The translations under genes and the position numbers were made by a program. Below, piece by piece: positions 1-5,454 of a stretch of 5,604 bases of DNA (position 1 is its first letter; each line of letters starts with the position of its first letter). The notes under the pieces are model-generated. The model saw nothing but the letters and a program-made list of their open reading frames with translations, was not told where the DNA came from and did not search any database. The stretch comes from Tannerellaceae bacterium (GTDB lineage: Bacteria; Bacteroidota; Bacteroidia; Bacteroidales; Tannerellaceae), in the NCBI GenBank assembly GCA_031279915.1, contig JAITHO010000100.1, positions 1 to 5,604 of the forward strand, read 5' to 3'.

Positions 1-27
1 AGGTAATTCCGCCTGCCCAAATAGGTC

Positions 28-47
28 ATTCCCGCGAAGGCGGGAAT
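28..47. repeat. 20-base REP-like mini-palindrome, left copy
   Basis: ATTCCCGC and GCGGGAAT form an 8-bp stem around the loop GAAG. The pattern ATTCCC-N8-GGGAAT has the same shape as the neisserial dRS3 repeat, and similar intergenic palindromes occur in many unrelated bacteria. It lies inside the left arm of the 1-170 palindrome. The resemblance does not indicate a Neisseria origin. Confidence 0.75.
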
Positions 48-123
48 CTCCGATCGAAAAAGGGGACGATTGTATGTGTTTTTATATGATACAAATACAA
101 TCGTCCCCTTTTTTCGATCGGAG

Positions 124-143
124 ATTCCCGCCTTCGCGGGAAT
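124..143. repeat. 20-base REP-like mini-palindrome, right copy
   Basis: This is the mirror copy of the motif at 28-47, with loop CTTC. It is identical to the left copy when read on the opposite strand. Two small hairpins, one per arm, therefore compete with the single large arm-to-arm hairpin, giving two alternative folds. Confidence 0.75.
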
Positions 144-177
144 GACCTATTTGGGCAGGCGGAATTACCTTAATTTG

Positions 178-397
178 CTGGGGCCGTTTTTCGGAAATCG
201 AAGTAAAAACAACTCTGGGACGGCTCGTTTTTAGGAGAGTGAGGCAAAAGCAACACTGGGATGGCTCGTTTTCCGGAGATTGAAGGAAAAACAACTCTGG
301 GACGGCTCGTTTTTCGGAGAGTGAGGCAAAAACAACTCTGGGACAGCTCGTTTTTCGAGAATTGAGCAAAAAACAATGTTGGGAAAGGCTCGATTCC
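178..397 (+). repeat. 41-bp tandem array, forward-oriented units
   Basis: The anchor CTGGGA (TTGGGA in the last unit) occurs at 215, 256, 297, 338 and 379, exactly 41 bases apart each time. A shortened unit begins near 178. The consensus reads CTGGGA, two variable bases, GCTCG, TTTTTCGGAGA, TTGAGGC, AAAAACAACT. The units starting at 215 and 297 differ at only 3 of 41 positions, while 215 against 256 differ at 8, so an 82-bp higher-order period is possible. The last unit decays after its first half, where the array inverts. There are no unique spacers, so this is not a CRISPR array. Open frames through it are a side effect of a unit without stop codons on the minus strand. Confidence 0.9.
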
Positions 398-545
398 CAA
401 AAAACTTAGTTTTCCAGAGTTGTTTTTGCTTCGATCTCCGAAAAACGGGCCTTTCCCAGAGTTGTTTTTGCTTCGATTCCGGAAAAACGGACTCTCCCAG
501 AGTTGTTTTTGGCTCGATCTCCGAAAAACGAGCTCTCCGCAACTC
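398..545 (-). repeat. 41-bp tandem array, inverted units
   Basis: The same unit appears here as its reverse complement, with anchors TTCCAG at 412-417, TCCCAG at 454-459 and 495-500, and a degenerate TCCGCA at 536-541. Spacing is 42, 41 and 41 bases. Start coordinates of the forward anchors and end coordinates of the matching inverted anchors sum to 797 in three of four pairs (796 in the innermost). The two halves are therefore in register about position 398.5 and form one imperfect inverted repeat with arms of about 145 bases. I do not recognise the family. Confidence 0.88.
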
Positions 546-612
546 TGATTTTGTGTTGTTGGGGAGTAATTGGGGGCAAGGCTGGGTTGGCTTGGATTGA
601 GCAAAAAGAGAT
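546..612 (+). repeat. Decayed remnants of the 41-bp unit
   Basis: CTGGGTTGGCTTG followed directly by GATTGAGCAAAAAG (582-608) matches the start and end of the forward unit, with the central T-rich part missing. The stretch 562-580 (GGGAGTAATTGGGGGCAAG) loosely resembles the unit's GGAGATTGAGGCAAAA part. These look like old, eroded copies at the array edge. The match is by eye and is weaker than for the array itself. Confidence 0.45.
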
Positions 613-803
613 TTGCTGCTAAGTTATTGCTAAAGCCTCTTTGCAATGATTTTTAGTTGCTGTGTCATAATCTTTCTGCTATCAAACGTGAGGCGACGGC
701 TGCGATTCATTCTTAAGTCATCAATGCGGCTGCGGTATTGTTTATGTCGGCTGGGTAATGAAGCTTATTTTTCAACAAGTGGTGGGAGTAAGGAGAATAT
801 CCC
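613..803. other. Gene-free spacer upstream of the operon
   Basis: I see no gene, tRNA or rRNA here. A 64-codon plus-strand frame starting at 646 is rich in Arg, Cys and Leu, has no recognisable motif, and runs into the lipoprotein start, so I do not call it. CGGCTGCG occurs twice, 30 bases apart (697 and 727). An imperfect inverted repeat pairs GCAAAAAGAG (601-610) with CTCTTTGC (637-644), and a T-run follows at 650-654. It could be a weak terminator-like hairpin, but the pairing contains two unmatched A residues. Confidence 0.5.
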
Positions 804-811
804 TATATTTG
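804..811 (+). promoter_or_regulatory. Possible Bacteroidetes -7 promoter element
   Basis: TATATTTG matches the Bacteroidetes primary sigma-factor -7 consensus TAnnTTTG. It ends 25 bases before the lipoprotein ATG, leaving a short A-rich leader typical of this phylum. No good TTTG or TTG -33 element lies at the expected distance, where the sequence is GTGGTG. This would be the promoter for the lipoprotein-glnS-TPR gene set. Confidence 0.45.
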
Positions 812-836
812 CCAGAAAAAATAAAAACACAAATCT

Positions 837-1307
837 ATGAGAAGGAATACAATTTATTATGCTATCTTATCTTTAACAGCTTTATTACTGACAATAGCTT
901 GCAACAGCAGTTCTCCTCATCCCTGGGCTGGCAAAACGTATGAGGACATCGGTATGGAATATAAATACAGAATCAGAGGCGCTGACCCGCGTACCGATGG
1001 GCTCGACTACATTATATATATATTGAAGCACGACACAATGCAGTTGCCCGACAAAGCGGCCTTTTTTGTGAAGGACAGCGCAAGGGTGGTTGACGTGCTT
1101 GATATTAAATATATAAAGGAGGAGATATTTTACGTGGTGGAGAACGGCGTTGATAGCAAAACGGGCATCAAGTCGCAATACCTCATCCGCAAGCGTTATT
1201 TTCCGCAAACGGATACCTCCGAGCCTATTGAACTTTGGAGATACAACGGCAAGGCGGGAAAGGTTGAACACTTCGAGATGAGCGATAATTTTAAGTTTGG
1301 CGAGTAA
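837..1307 (+). CDS. Small putative lipoprotein of unknown function
   Basis: This is a 156-residue protein whose family I do not recognise. The N-terminus is a lipoprotein signal peptide: charged MRRN, a hydrophobic stretch (about residues 6-20), then LTIAC with the probable lipidated cysteine at residue 22. Thr at -3 is not the most usual lipobox residue. The mature part begins NSSSPHP and lacks the acidic residues just after the cysteine that mark surface-exported Bacteroidetes lipoproteins. It is therefore more likely anchored facing the periplasm (inference). The remaining 135 or so residues are polar, with alternating patterns suggesting beta strands, and show no catalytic motif. The ATG is chosen because it gives a complete signal peptide and sits behind an A-rich leader and a possible -7 element. 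The gene ends 23 bases before glnS, so the two are probably cotranscribed. Confidence 0.82.
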   Translation: MRRNTIYYAILSLTALLLTIACNSSSPHPWAGKTYEDIGMEYKYRIRGADPRTDGLDYIIYILKHDTMQLPDKAAFFVKDSARVVDVLDIKYIKEEIFYVVENGVDSKTGIKSQYLIRKRYFPQTDTSEPIELWRYNGKAGKVEHFEMSDNFKFGE

Positions 1308-1330
1308 CGTAAATCAATAAGCGAGAGGAT

Positions 1331-3031
1331 ATGAGCGAACATAAAACCAGTGATAACAAAGCAAAGCGAAACCTTCATTTCATCGAAGAAATGATTGAGA
1401 AAGATTTGGCTGAAGGCAAAAATAATTGCCGAGTACAGACACGATTCCCGCCCGAACCCAATGGTTATTTGCATATAGGTCACGCTAAGGCCATCTGCCT
1501 CGACTTCGGAATGGCCGAGCAATACGGCGGGCTGTGCAATCTCCGCTTCGACGATACTAATCCTGTTAAGGAGGACGTTGAATACGTTGATGCTATTATG
1601 GAGGATATACAATGGCTGGGATTTAAGTGGAACGCCGTGTATTATGCATCCGACTATTTTCAGCAGCTTTTTGACTTTGCCGTTCGGCTTATCGAGCAGG
1701 GCAAGGCCTACGTTGACGAGCAGTCGTCGGAGGTGATAAAACAGCAAAAGGGAACTCCCACGCAGCCCGGCATTGACAGTCCTTACCGTAATAGGCCCGT
1801 GGAAGAGAGCCTCGATCTGTTCCGCAGAATGCAAGCCGGCGAGTTTGAGGATGGCAGCATGACGCTCAGAGCGCGCATCGACATGGCCTCGCCCAACATG
1901 CACTTCCGCGACCCGATTATATATCGCATCATCAAAGCTCATCCGCACCATCGCACGGGCTCAACCTGGAATGTTTATCCGATGTATGACTTTGCTCACG
2001 GGCAGAGCGATTACTTTGAGGGCGTTACTCACTCGCTCTGCACTCTCGAATTTGAAGTGCATCGCCCCACTTACAACTATTATATAAATCTGCTGCAAAC
2101 CGACGACTATCGCCCGCGGCAAACGGAGTTTAACAGGCTGAACCTGTCGTATACCGTGATGAGCAAAACCAAGCTGCGCGCCTTAGTGCAGTCGGGCCTG
2201 GTGAGCGGATGGGACGATCCGCGTATGCCAACGCTCTGCGGATGCCGGCGCAGGGGATATACTCCGGCCTCAATTCGCAACTTTATCGATAAGATTGGAT
2301 ATACGAAGGTGGAGGGCGTGGTTGACATGTCGCTGCTGGAGCATACCGTTCGCGAAGACCTCAACCGCGTTGCCCCGAGAGTATTTGCAGTATTAGACCC
2401 GGTCAAGCTCATCATCACCAATTATCCCGAAGGAAAGACGGAGATGATGGAAGTGCAAAACAATCCCGCAGATCCCGCAGCCGGCTCGCATCAGATAGCC
2501 TTCGAACGCGAGCTCTACATAGAGCGCGACGACTTCATGGAAGACGCTCCCGAGAAATTCTACCGCATGACGCTAGGCCGCGAAGTGCGTCTCATGAACG
2601 CCTACATCATCAAATGCACAGGATGCAGCAAAGATGCCGACGGCAAGGTCGAGGAAATCTATGCCGAATATGATCCCCAAACCCTGAGTGGGATGCCGGA
2701 AAGCAAGCGCAAGACGAAGTCGACCATGCATTGGGTTTCCGTAGCCCACAGCCTACCGGCCGAAGTGAGGCTATACGATCGACTGTTCTCCATTGAAGAT
2801 CCGGCGTCGGACGAGGATCTACTGGAGCATCTGAATCCTATTTCGCTAACAACGCTTACGGGCTGTCGCGTTGAGGCCGAGCTGAGCAAATCCAAGCCCT
2901 TTGACCACTTCCAGTTCCAACGCATAGGATACTTCAATCTCGATCCGGACAGCAGTGCAGACAAGCTGATATTCAACCGCACCGTTCCGCTCAAGGATAT
3001 ATGGACCAAACTAAAAGACAAAAGCGAATAA
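1331..3031 (+). CDS. glnS: Glutaminyl-tRNA synthetase (GlnRS)
   Basis: This cytoplasmic class I aminoacyl-tRNA synthetase joins glutamine to tRNA-Gln using ATP. At 566 residues it is close to the E. coli enzyme (554). The Rossmann catalytic domain carries PEPNGYLHIGHAKAI with the HIGH signature at residues 48-51, and LRFDDTNP at 71-78. The glutamine-pocket Tyr and Cys of E. coli GlnRS correspond to Y219 (in YPMYD) and C237 (in SLCTLEF). The second ATP signature is VMSKTKL (276-282). It keeps the catalytic lysine K279 but has Thr where E. coli has Arg (MSKRK). WDDPRMPT and RRRGYTPASIR follow, then the beta-barrel anticodon-binding domains from about 345 to the end, including HWVS and EVRLYDRLF. 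AGAGG lies only 2 bases before the ATG, too close for an ordinary ribosome-binding site. A TPR gene follows after 21 bases. The identification is secure. Confidence 0.98.
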   Translation: MSEHKTSDNKAKRNLHFIEEMIEKDLAEGKNNCRVQTRFPPEPNGYLHIGHAKAICLDFGMAEQYGGLCNLRFDDTNPVKEDVEYVDAIMEDIQWLGFKWNAVYYASDYFQQLFDFAVRLIEQGKAYVDEQSSEVIKQQKGTPTQPGIDSPYRNRPVEESLDLFRRMQAGEFEDGSMTLRARIDMASPNMHFRDPIIYRIIKAHPHHRTGSTWNVYPMYDFAHGQSDYFEGVTHSLCTLEFEVHRPTYNYYINLLQTDDYRPRQTEFNRLNLSYTVMSKTKLRALVQSGLVSGWDDPRMPTLCGCRRRGYTPASIRNFIDKIGYTKVEGVVDMSLLEHTVREDLNRVAPRVFAVLDPVKLIITNYPEGKTEMMEVQNNPADPAAGSHQIAFERELYIERDDFMEDAPEKFYRMTLGREVRLMNAYIIKCTGCSKDADGKVEEIYAEYDPQTLSGMPESKRKTKSTMHWVSVAHSLPAEVRLYDRLFSIEDPASDEDLLEHLNPISLTTLTGCRVEAELSKSKPFDHFQFQRIGYFNLDPDSSADKLIFNRTVPLKDIWTKLKDKSE

Positions 3032-3052
3032 CATCAAAAACTCATTGTTGTT

Positions 3053-4294
3053 ATGAAACCAAATACGATTTCAAAACTGCTTCGGCGCTACTTTGAGGCA
3101 GGCAAAACGGGCTCCGATGCATATTTCGATGTTGACGATATAATCATCATCCTCGATAAATTCGAACAAATCGAAGACTTTACCAACTATGACGAGCTAT
3201 TGCAGTTGGGCCTTCGCCTGCATCCAGGCAACACAGAGCTGCGACTAAAAAAATGCAAGCAGCATATCCGCAAGAAAGAATATCGCGAAGCCCTTAAGCT
3301 CGTGGAGGCAACAGCTGCGGTCAAAGATTCGGAGGCCGCCCAAATCAAAGTGGAATGCTATTACAGGCTGAATCGGCATGACAAAGCGAGAGCCATCGTT
3401 GAATCAATCATGGCTACCGGAAGCGATAACTCCGAAGAAATATGCGAACTACTGGCTGTACTGCTGAACGACAACGAAGCCTCAACAACAACCGAAAGAG
3501 AGTTCATCCGCAAGGCCGCGCTCATGTTCCCCGATAATCTTACGCTGAAAGACGAATACTGTTTCTCGCTGGAAACCGACGGCAAGTACGATGAGGCAAT
3601 ACGCGTATGCAACGAAATCCTCGACGCCGAGCCCTACTCGTATGAAGACTGGTTTGTACTCGGACGCTTACATTCGCTCAACGAATCCTACGAAGCAGCC
3701 ATAGATGCATTCGACACCGCAGCCGTTTGCGGAGATCCCGACGACGAACTGATCGCCATGAAAGCATATTGCTATTACATGAACGAGAACTACGAAAAAG
3801 CAATCGACTCCTATCGCGGCATCCTAACCACCGAAGACAACGAAGCCAATTACCACATCAGCTCGCTGCTGTCAGACTGCTACACTCGCGTTGATAACTA
3901 CGAGCAGGCATATCGGTTGCTAAAAACGCTTGTACGCAAAAGCATCACCAAAGATCCGTACAACAACATAAGCTTCGCACGCTGCTGCATCAAAACCGAT
4001 CGCAATGCCGAAGCGCTTCCGATACTGCCGCCCACAGCCGAACAGCTCGGCGGAGGCATGCGAGTGTTCACTCTGCTTGCTTATTCATGCCTGGAAAACG
4101 AGATGGAAGATATCTCACTGATGATTCTCGAACAAATGCTCAAATATCTCGATAAGAATCCCGACGAGTTTCCAATATTCGATTCGGAAATAGACCCCAA
4201 AACAGCGCTCGAAGCAATAAACGACCAGCCAAAACACACTCCCATCTCCGAGCTAATCCAAACCTACCTCAATAGGATCGAAAACAGGAACTAA
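3053..4294 (+). CDS. Tetratricopeptide-repeat (TPR) protein
   Basis: This 413-residue protein is built largely of TPR helix pairs, with no signal peptide or membrane segment, so it is probably cytoplasmic. Repeat-like units lie at roughly residues 62-88, 95-125, 164-194, 196-228, 230-262 and 266-297. Typical cores are DGKYDEAIRVCNEIL and ESYEAAIDAFDTAA, with the usual small, aromatic and Ala positions. The N-terminal 60 residues are acidic and helical (FDVDDIIIILDKFEQIEDF), and the C-terminal 100 residues are more divergent. TPRs form a superhelical protein-binding scaffold; no enzymatic domain is visible and the partner is unknown. It starts 21 bases after glnS with no Shine-Dalgarno sequence, as is common in Bacteroidetes, and is probably the last gene of the operon. 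Its stop codon lies one base from the stop of the convergent upp. A role linked to translation would be speculation from position only. Confidence 0.9.
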   Translation: MKPNTISKLLRRYFEAGKTGSDAYFDVDDIIIILDKFEQIEDFTNYDELLQLGLRLHPGNTELRLKKCKQHIRKKEYREALKLVEATAAVKDSEAAQIKVECYYRLNRHDKARAIVESIMATGSDNSEEICELLAVLLNDNEASTTTEREFIRKAALMFPDNLTLKDEYCFSLETDGKYDEAIRVCNEILDAEPYSYEDWFVLGRLHSLNESYEAAIDAFDTAAVCGDPDDELIAMKAYCYYMNENYEKAIDSYRGILTTEDNEANYHISSLLSDCYTRVDNYEQAYRLLKTLVRKSITKDPYNNISFARCCIKTDRNAEALPILPPTAEQLGGGMRVFTLLAYSCLENEMEDISLMILEQMLKYLDKNPDEFPIFDSEIDPKTALEAINDQPKHTPISELIQTYLNRIENRN

Positions 4295-4295
4295 C

Positions 4296-4949
4296 CTATT
4301 CCTTTTCTCCGTAAGCTAAATCTCCCACATCACCGAGCCCCGGAACGATATACGAATGATCGTTCAGCTCATTGTCGATTGCAGCCGTCCATATCGTAGC
4401 GCGGTCATCAGGCAGATTGTCGCGCATGTAGGCAATAGCCTGCTTGCTGGATATGATAGAAACAAGATGAGTATGGCGCGGCTCGCCTTTAGTGAGCAAG
4501 GCCTTGTATGCAAGTTCCATGGAGCTGCCCGTTGCCAGCATTGGGTCGGTAAGGATAAGAGTTTTGCCTTCCAAGTCGGGCGAAGCAATGTATTCAATAT
4601 GCACGTCGAAATTCAAGCGATCCTTATACTTTCTGTATGCCGAAACAAAAGCGTTCTCGGCCATGTCCCAATAGTTTAGAAATCCTTGATGGAAGGGTAG
4701 TCCGGCGCGTAGGATAGTACCAATCACTAGCCTGTCAGACGACAAGCTCATGACGGCCGTTCCCAGCGGCGAGGTTACGCTGCGGGGGCTATACTCAAAA
4801 TCCCTACTGATTTCATAAGCCATGATTTCGCCTATGCGCTCGATGTTGCGACGAAAGCGCATGCGATCCTTCTGGATGCCGATGTCGCGCATCTCAGCAA
4901 CGAACTGATTCAAAATACTGCCTGATTCTCCAAGATTGACGATCTTCAT
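4296..4949 (-). CDS. upp: Uracil phosphoribosyltransferase
   Basis: This enzyme converts uracil and PRPP to UMP and pyrophosphate in cytoplasmic pyrimidine salvage. At 217 residues it is a little longer than the usual 208 or so. The type I phosphoribosyltransferase PRPP loop is LILTDPMLATGSS (residues 131-143). GTILRAGLPFHQGF (77-90) matches the conserved ILRAG loop. The C-terminal YIVPGLGDVGDLAYG (200-214) is the uracil-recognition segment of the family, followed by the usual Gly-rich turn. The start MKIVNLGESG is preceded by an A/T-rich leader. It is transcribed toward the TPR gene and appears monocistronic in this window. Nothing looks damaged. Its neighbours do not belong to pyrimidine metabolism. 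Confidence 0.97.
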   Translation of the reverse strand: MKIVNLGESGSILNQFVAEMRDIGIQKDRMRFRRNIERIGEIMAYEISRDFEYSPRSVTSPLGTAVMSLSSDRLVIGTILRAGLPFHQGFLNYWDMAENAFVSAYRKYKDRLNFDVHIEYIASPDLEGKTLILTDPMLATGSSMELAYKALLTKGEPRHTHLVSIISSKQAIAYMRDNLPDDRATIWTAAIDNELNDHSYIVPGLGDVGDLAYGEKE

Positions 4950-4980
4950 AATAATATCTGATTTAAAAATTTTACTTAGG

Positions 4981-4988
4981 CGAAGATA
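4981..4988 (-). promoter_or_regulatory. Possible -7 element of the upp promoter
   Basis: Read on the minus strand, TATCTTCG differs from the Bacteroidetes consensus TAnnTTTG by one base. It lies about 31 bases before the upp start. TTTAG occurs about 18 bases further upstream, a weak match to the TTTG -33 element. The leader between is A/T-rich. This is a candidate only. Confidence 0.3.
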
Positions 4989-5175
4989 TGCATATTTCAG
5001 CCGTATCTAAAGGGACATCTAAAAATTAGAGAGCTTACCCAAAATGCCTTATCAGATCTTCGGCTAAGCCCATCGGTACGATTTGCAATCAGAGCGAACC
5101 TCCCTCCCCCTTCTCAGCCCTCTCCAAATCTGAGGAGATACATCAAGCCGGTAGCAAAAGAGCCATTGTAAAAAA

Positions 5176-5262
5176 CTTTTCGTCCCGAAAAAGATCGTTT
5201 AGCTCCAAAACTTTTTTTTGGGCCCACACAGGTTCCTAGTTTGTTCCAATATACTTTTTTGG
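5176..5262. repeat. Cluster of three small A/T-rich hairpins
   Basis: Three inverted repeats follow each other. CTTTTCG/CGAAAAAG (5176-5193) has one unpaired A. CCAAAA/TTTTGG is at 5205-5221. CCAA/TTGG is at 5246-5262. The last two share the context CCAA...CTTTTTTGGG and may be diverged copies of one motif. Stems are short and mostly A-T, so their significance is uncertain. They could be terminator-like signals or part of a degraded repeat. Confidence 0.35.
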
Positions 5263-5371
5263 GAGAAATCAGCCTCTAGGTTGAGGCAAATACGCTATGG
5301 TGGGCACAGCTGTATCACTATCCTGCTCTAAAATTTTTTTGTTCAACTAAGATACGACGCTGACCTGCCTC

Positions 5372-5413
5372 ATCGGGTAGGAGGAACGGGATTATTTCCC
5401 GCTCCGTCCTCCC
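5372..5413 (-). ncRNA. Group II intron domain VI with candidate branch-point A
   Basis: On the minus strand, GGAGGA (5412-5407) pairs with TCCTCC (5385-5380), and CGGGA pairs with TCCCG across an AATAA loop. The A at 5378 is unpaired on the 3' side, 7 bases from the predicted intron end, the usual place of the bulged branch-point adenosine. A two-base gap separates it from domain V. The basal pairing below the bulge is less clear. Confidence 0.78.
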
Positions 5414-5415
5414 AC

Positions 5416-5447
5416 ACCACCGTACGTGCCGTTCGGCATACGGCGGT
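5416..5447 (-). ncRNA. Group II intron domain V (catalytic hairpin)
   Basis: Reading the minus strand, ACCGCCGTA pairs with TACGGTGGT in 9 bp with one G-U pair. A two-base CG bulge lies on the 3' side, followed by a 4-bp upper stem TGCC/GGCA and a GAAC loop. The length (32 bases plus flanks), the 3' two-base bulge and the CGC triad (5445-5443) match the metal-binding active site of group II introns. The loop is GAAC and not a standard GNRA tetraloop. Confidence 0.93.
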
Positions 5448-5454
5448 TCCTTAT

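Larger units (their letters stand above)
1..170. repeat. Near-perfect long palindrome (75/76-base arms, 19-base loop)
   Basis: Bases 1-75 and 95-170 are reverse complements of each other. The only difference is a run of five A in the left arm against six T in the right arm. The loop is bases 76-94 and is A/T-rich. The palindrome runs right up to base 1, so the arms may be longer than seen here. If transcribed, it would form a hairpin of about 75 bp; as DNA it could extrude a cruciform. Such long perfect arms suggest recent origin or active maintenance, for example a miniature inverted-repeat element or two copies of a dispersed repeat placed head to head. No transposase, obvious target-site duplication or open frame of its own is visible. 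Confidence 0.95.
4950..5371. other. Intergenic region between upp and the group II intron
   Basis: No credible coding sequence, tRNA or rRNA is visible in about 420 bases. The upp-proximal end is A/T-rich and probably holds the promoter. The middle (5097-5140) is pyrimidine-rich, with CCTCCCTCCCCCTTCTCAG. The distal part has several A/T hairpins and a stem GCCTC/GAGGC at 5272-5287. The last bases before 5372 are the 3' exon of the intron on the minus strand. They do not look like part of an interrupted gene, so the intron appears to sit in non-coding DNA, at least on this side. Confidence 0.6.

Noticed and set aside
28..143. Neisserial origin, based on the dRS3-shaped repeats
   Set aside because: ATTCCC-N8-GGGAAT palindromes are widespread, and the genes and promoter style point to Bacteroidales.
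1..170. Ordinary intrinsic terminator
   Set aside because: The arms are far longer than a terminator stem, no T-tract follows either end, and no gene ends next to it in this window.
178..545. CRISPR array
   Set aside because: The 41-bp units abut with no unique spacers, vary internally and invert half way; no cas gene is present.
82..646. Overlapping minus-strand open frames of 95, 158 and 103 codons, and a 74-codon plus-strand frame at 376-600
   Set aside because: They follow the 41-bp repeat, are open in several frames at once, have no plausible start context and encode low-complexity cyclic peptides.
646..943. Short plus-strand frames at 646-840 and 758-943
   Set aside because: They have no recognisable domain. 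The second overlaps the lipoprotein signal peptide in another frame, and the first has a composition unlike the neighbouring genes.
885..2421. Minus-strand open frames of 128, 251 and 104 codons opposite the lipoprotein and glnS
   Set aside because: They are antisense shadows of well-supported genes and show no motif of their own.
2659..3612. Minus-strand frames opposite the end of glnS and the TPR gene
   Set aside because: They are Ser-rich shadow translations of the real genes' codons.
4356..4679. Plus-strand and alternate minus-strand frames within upp
   Set aside because: upp has complete family motifs across the same bases; these frames have none.
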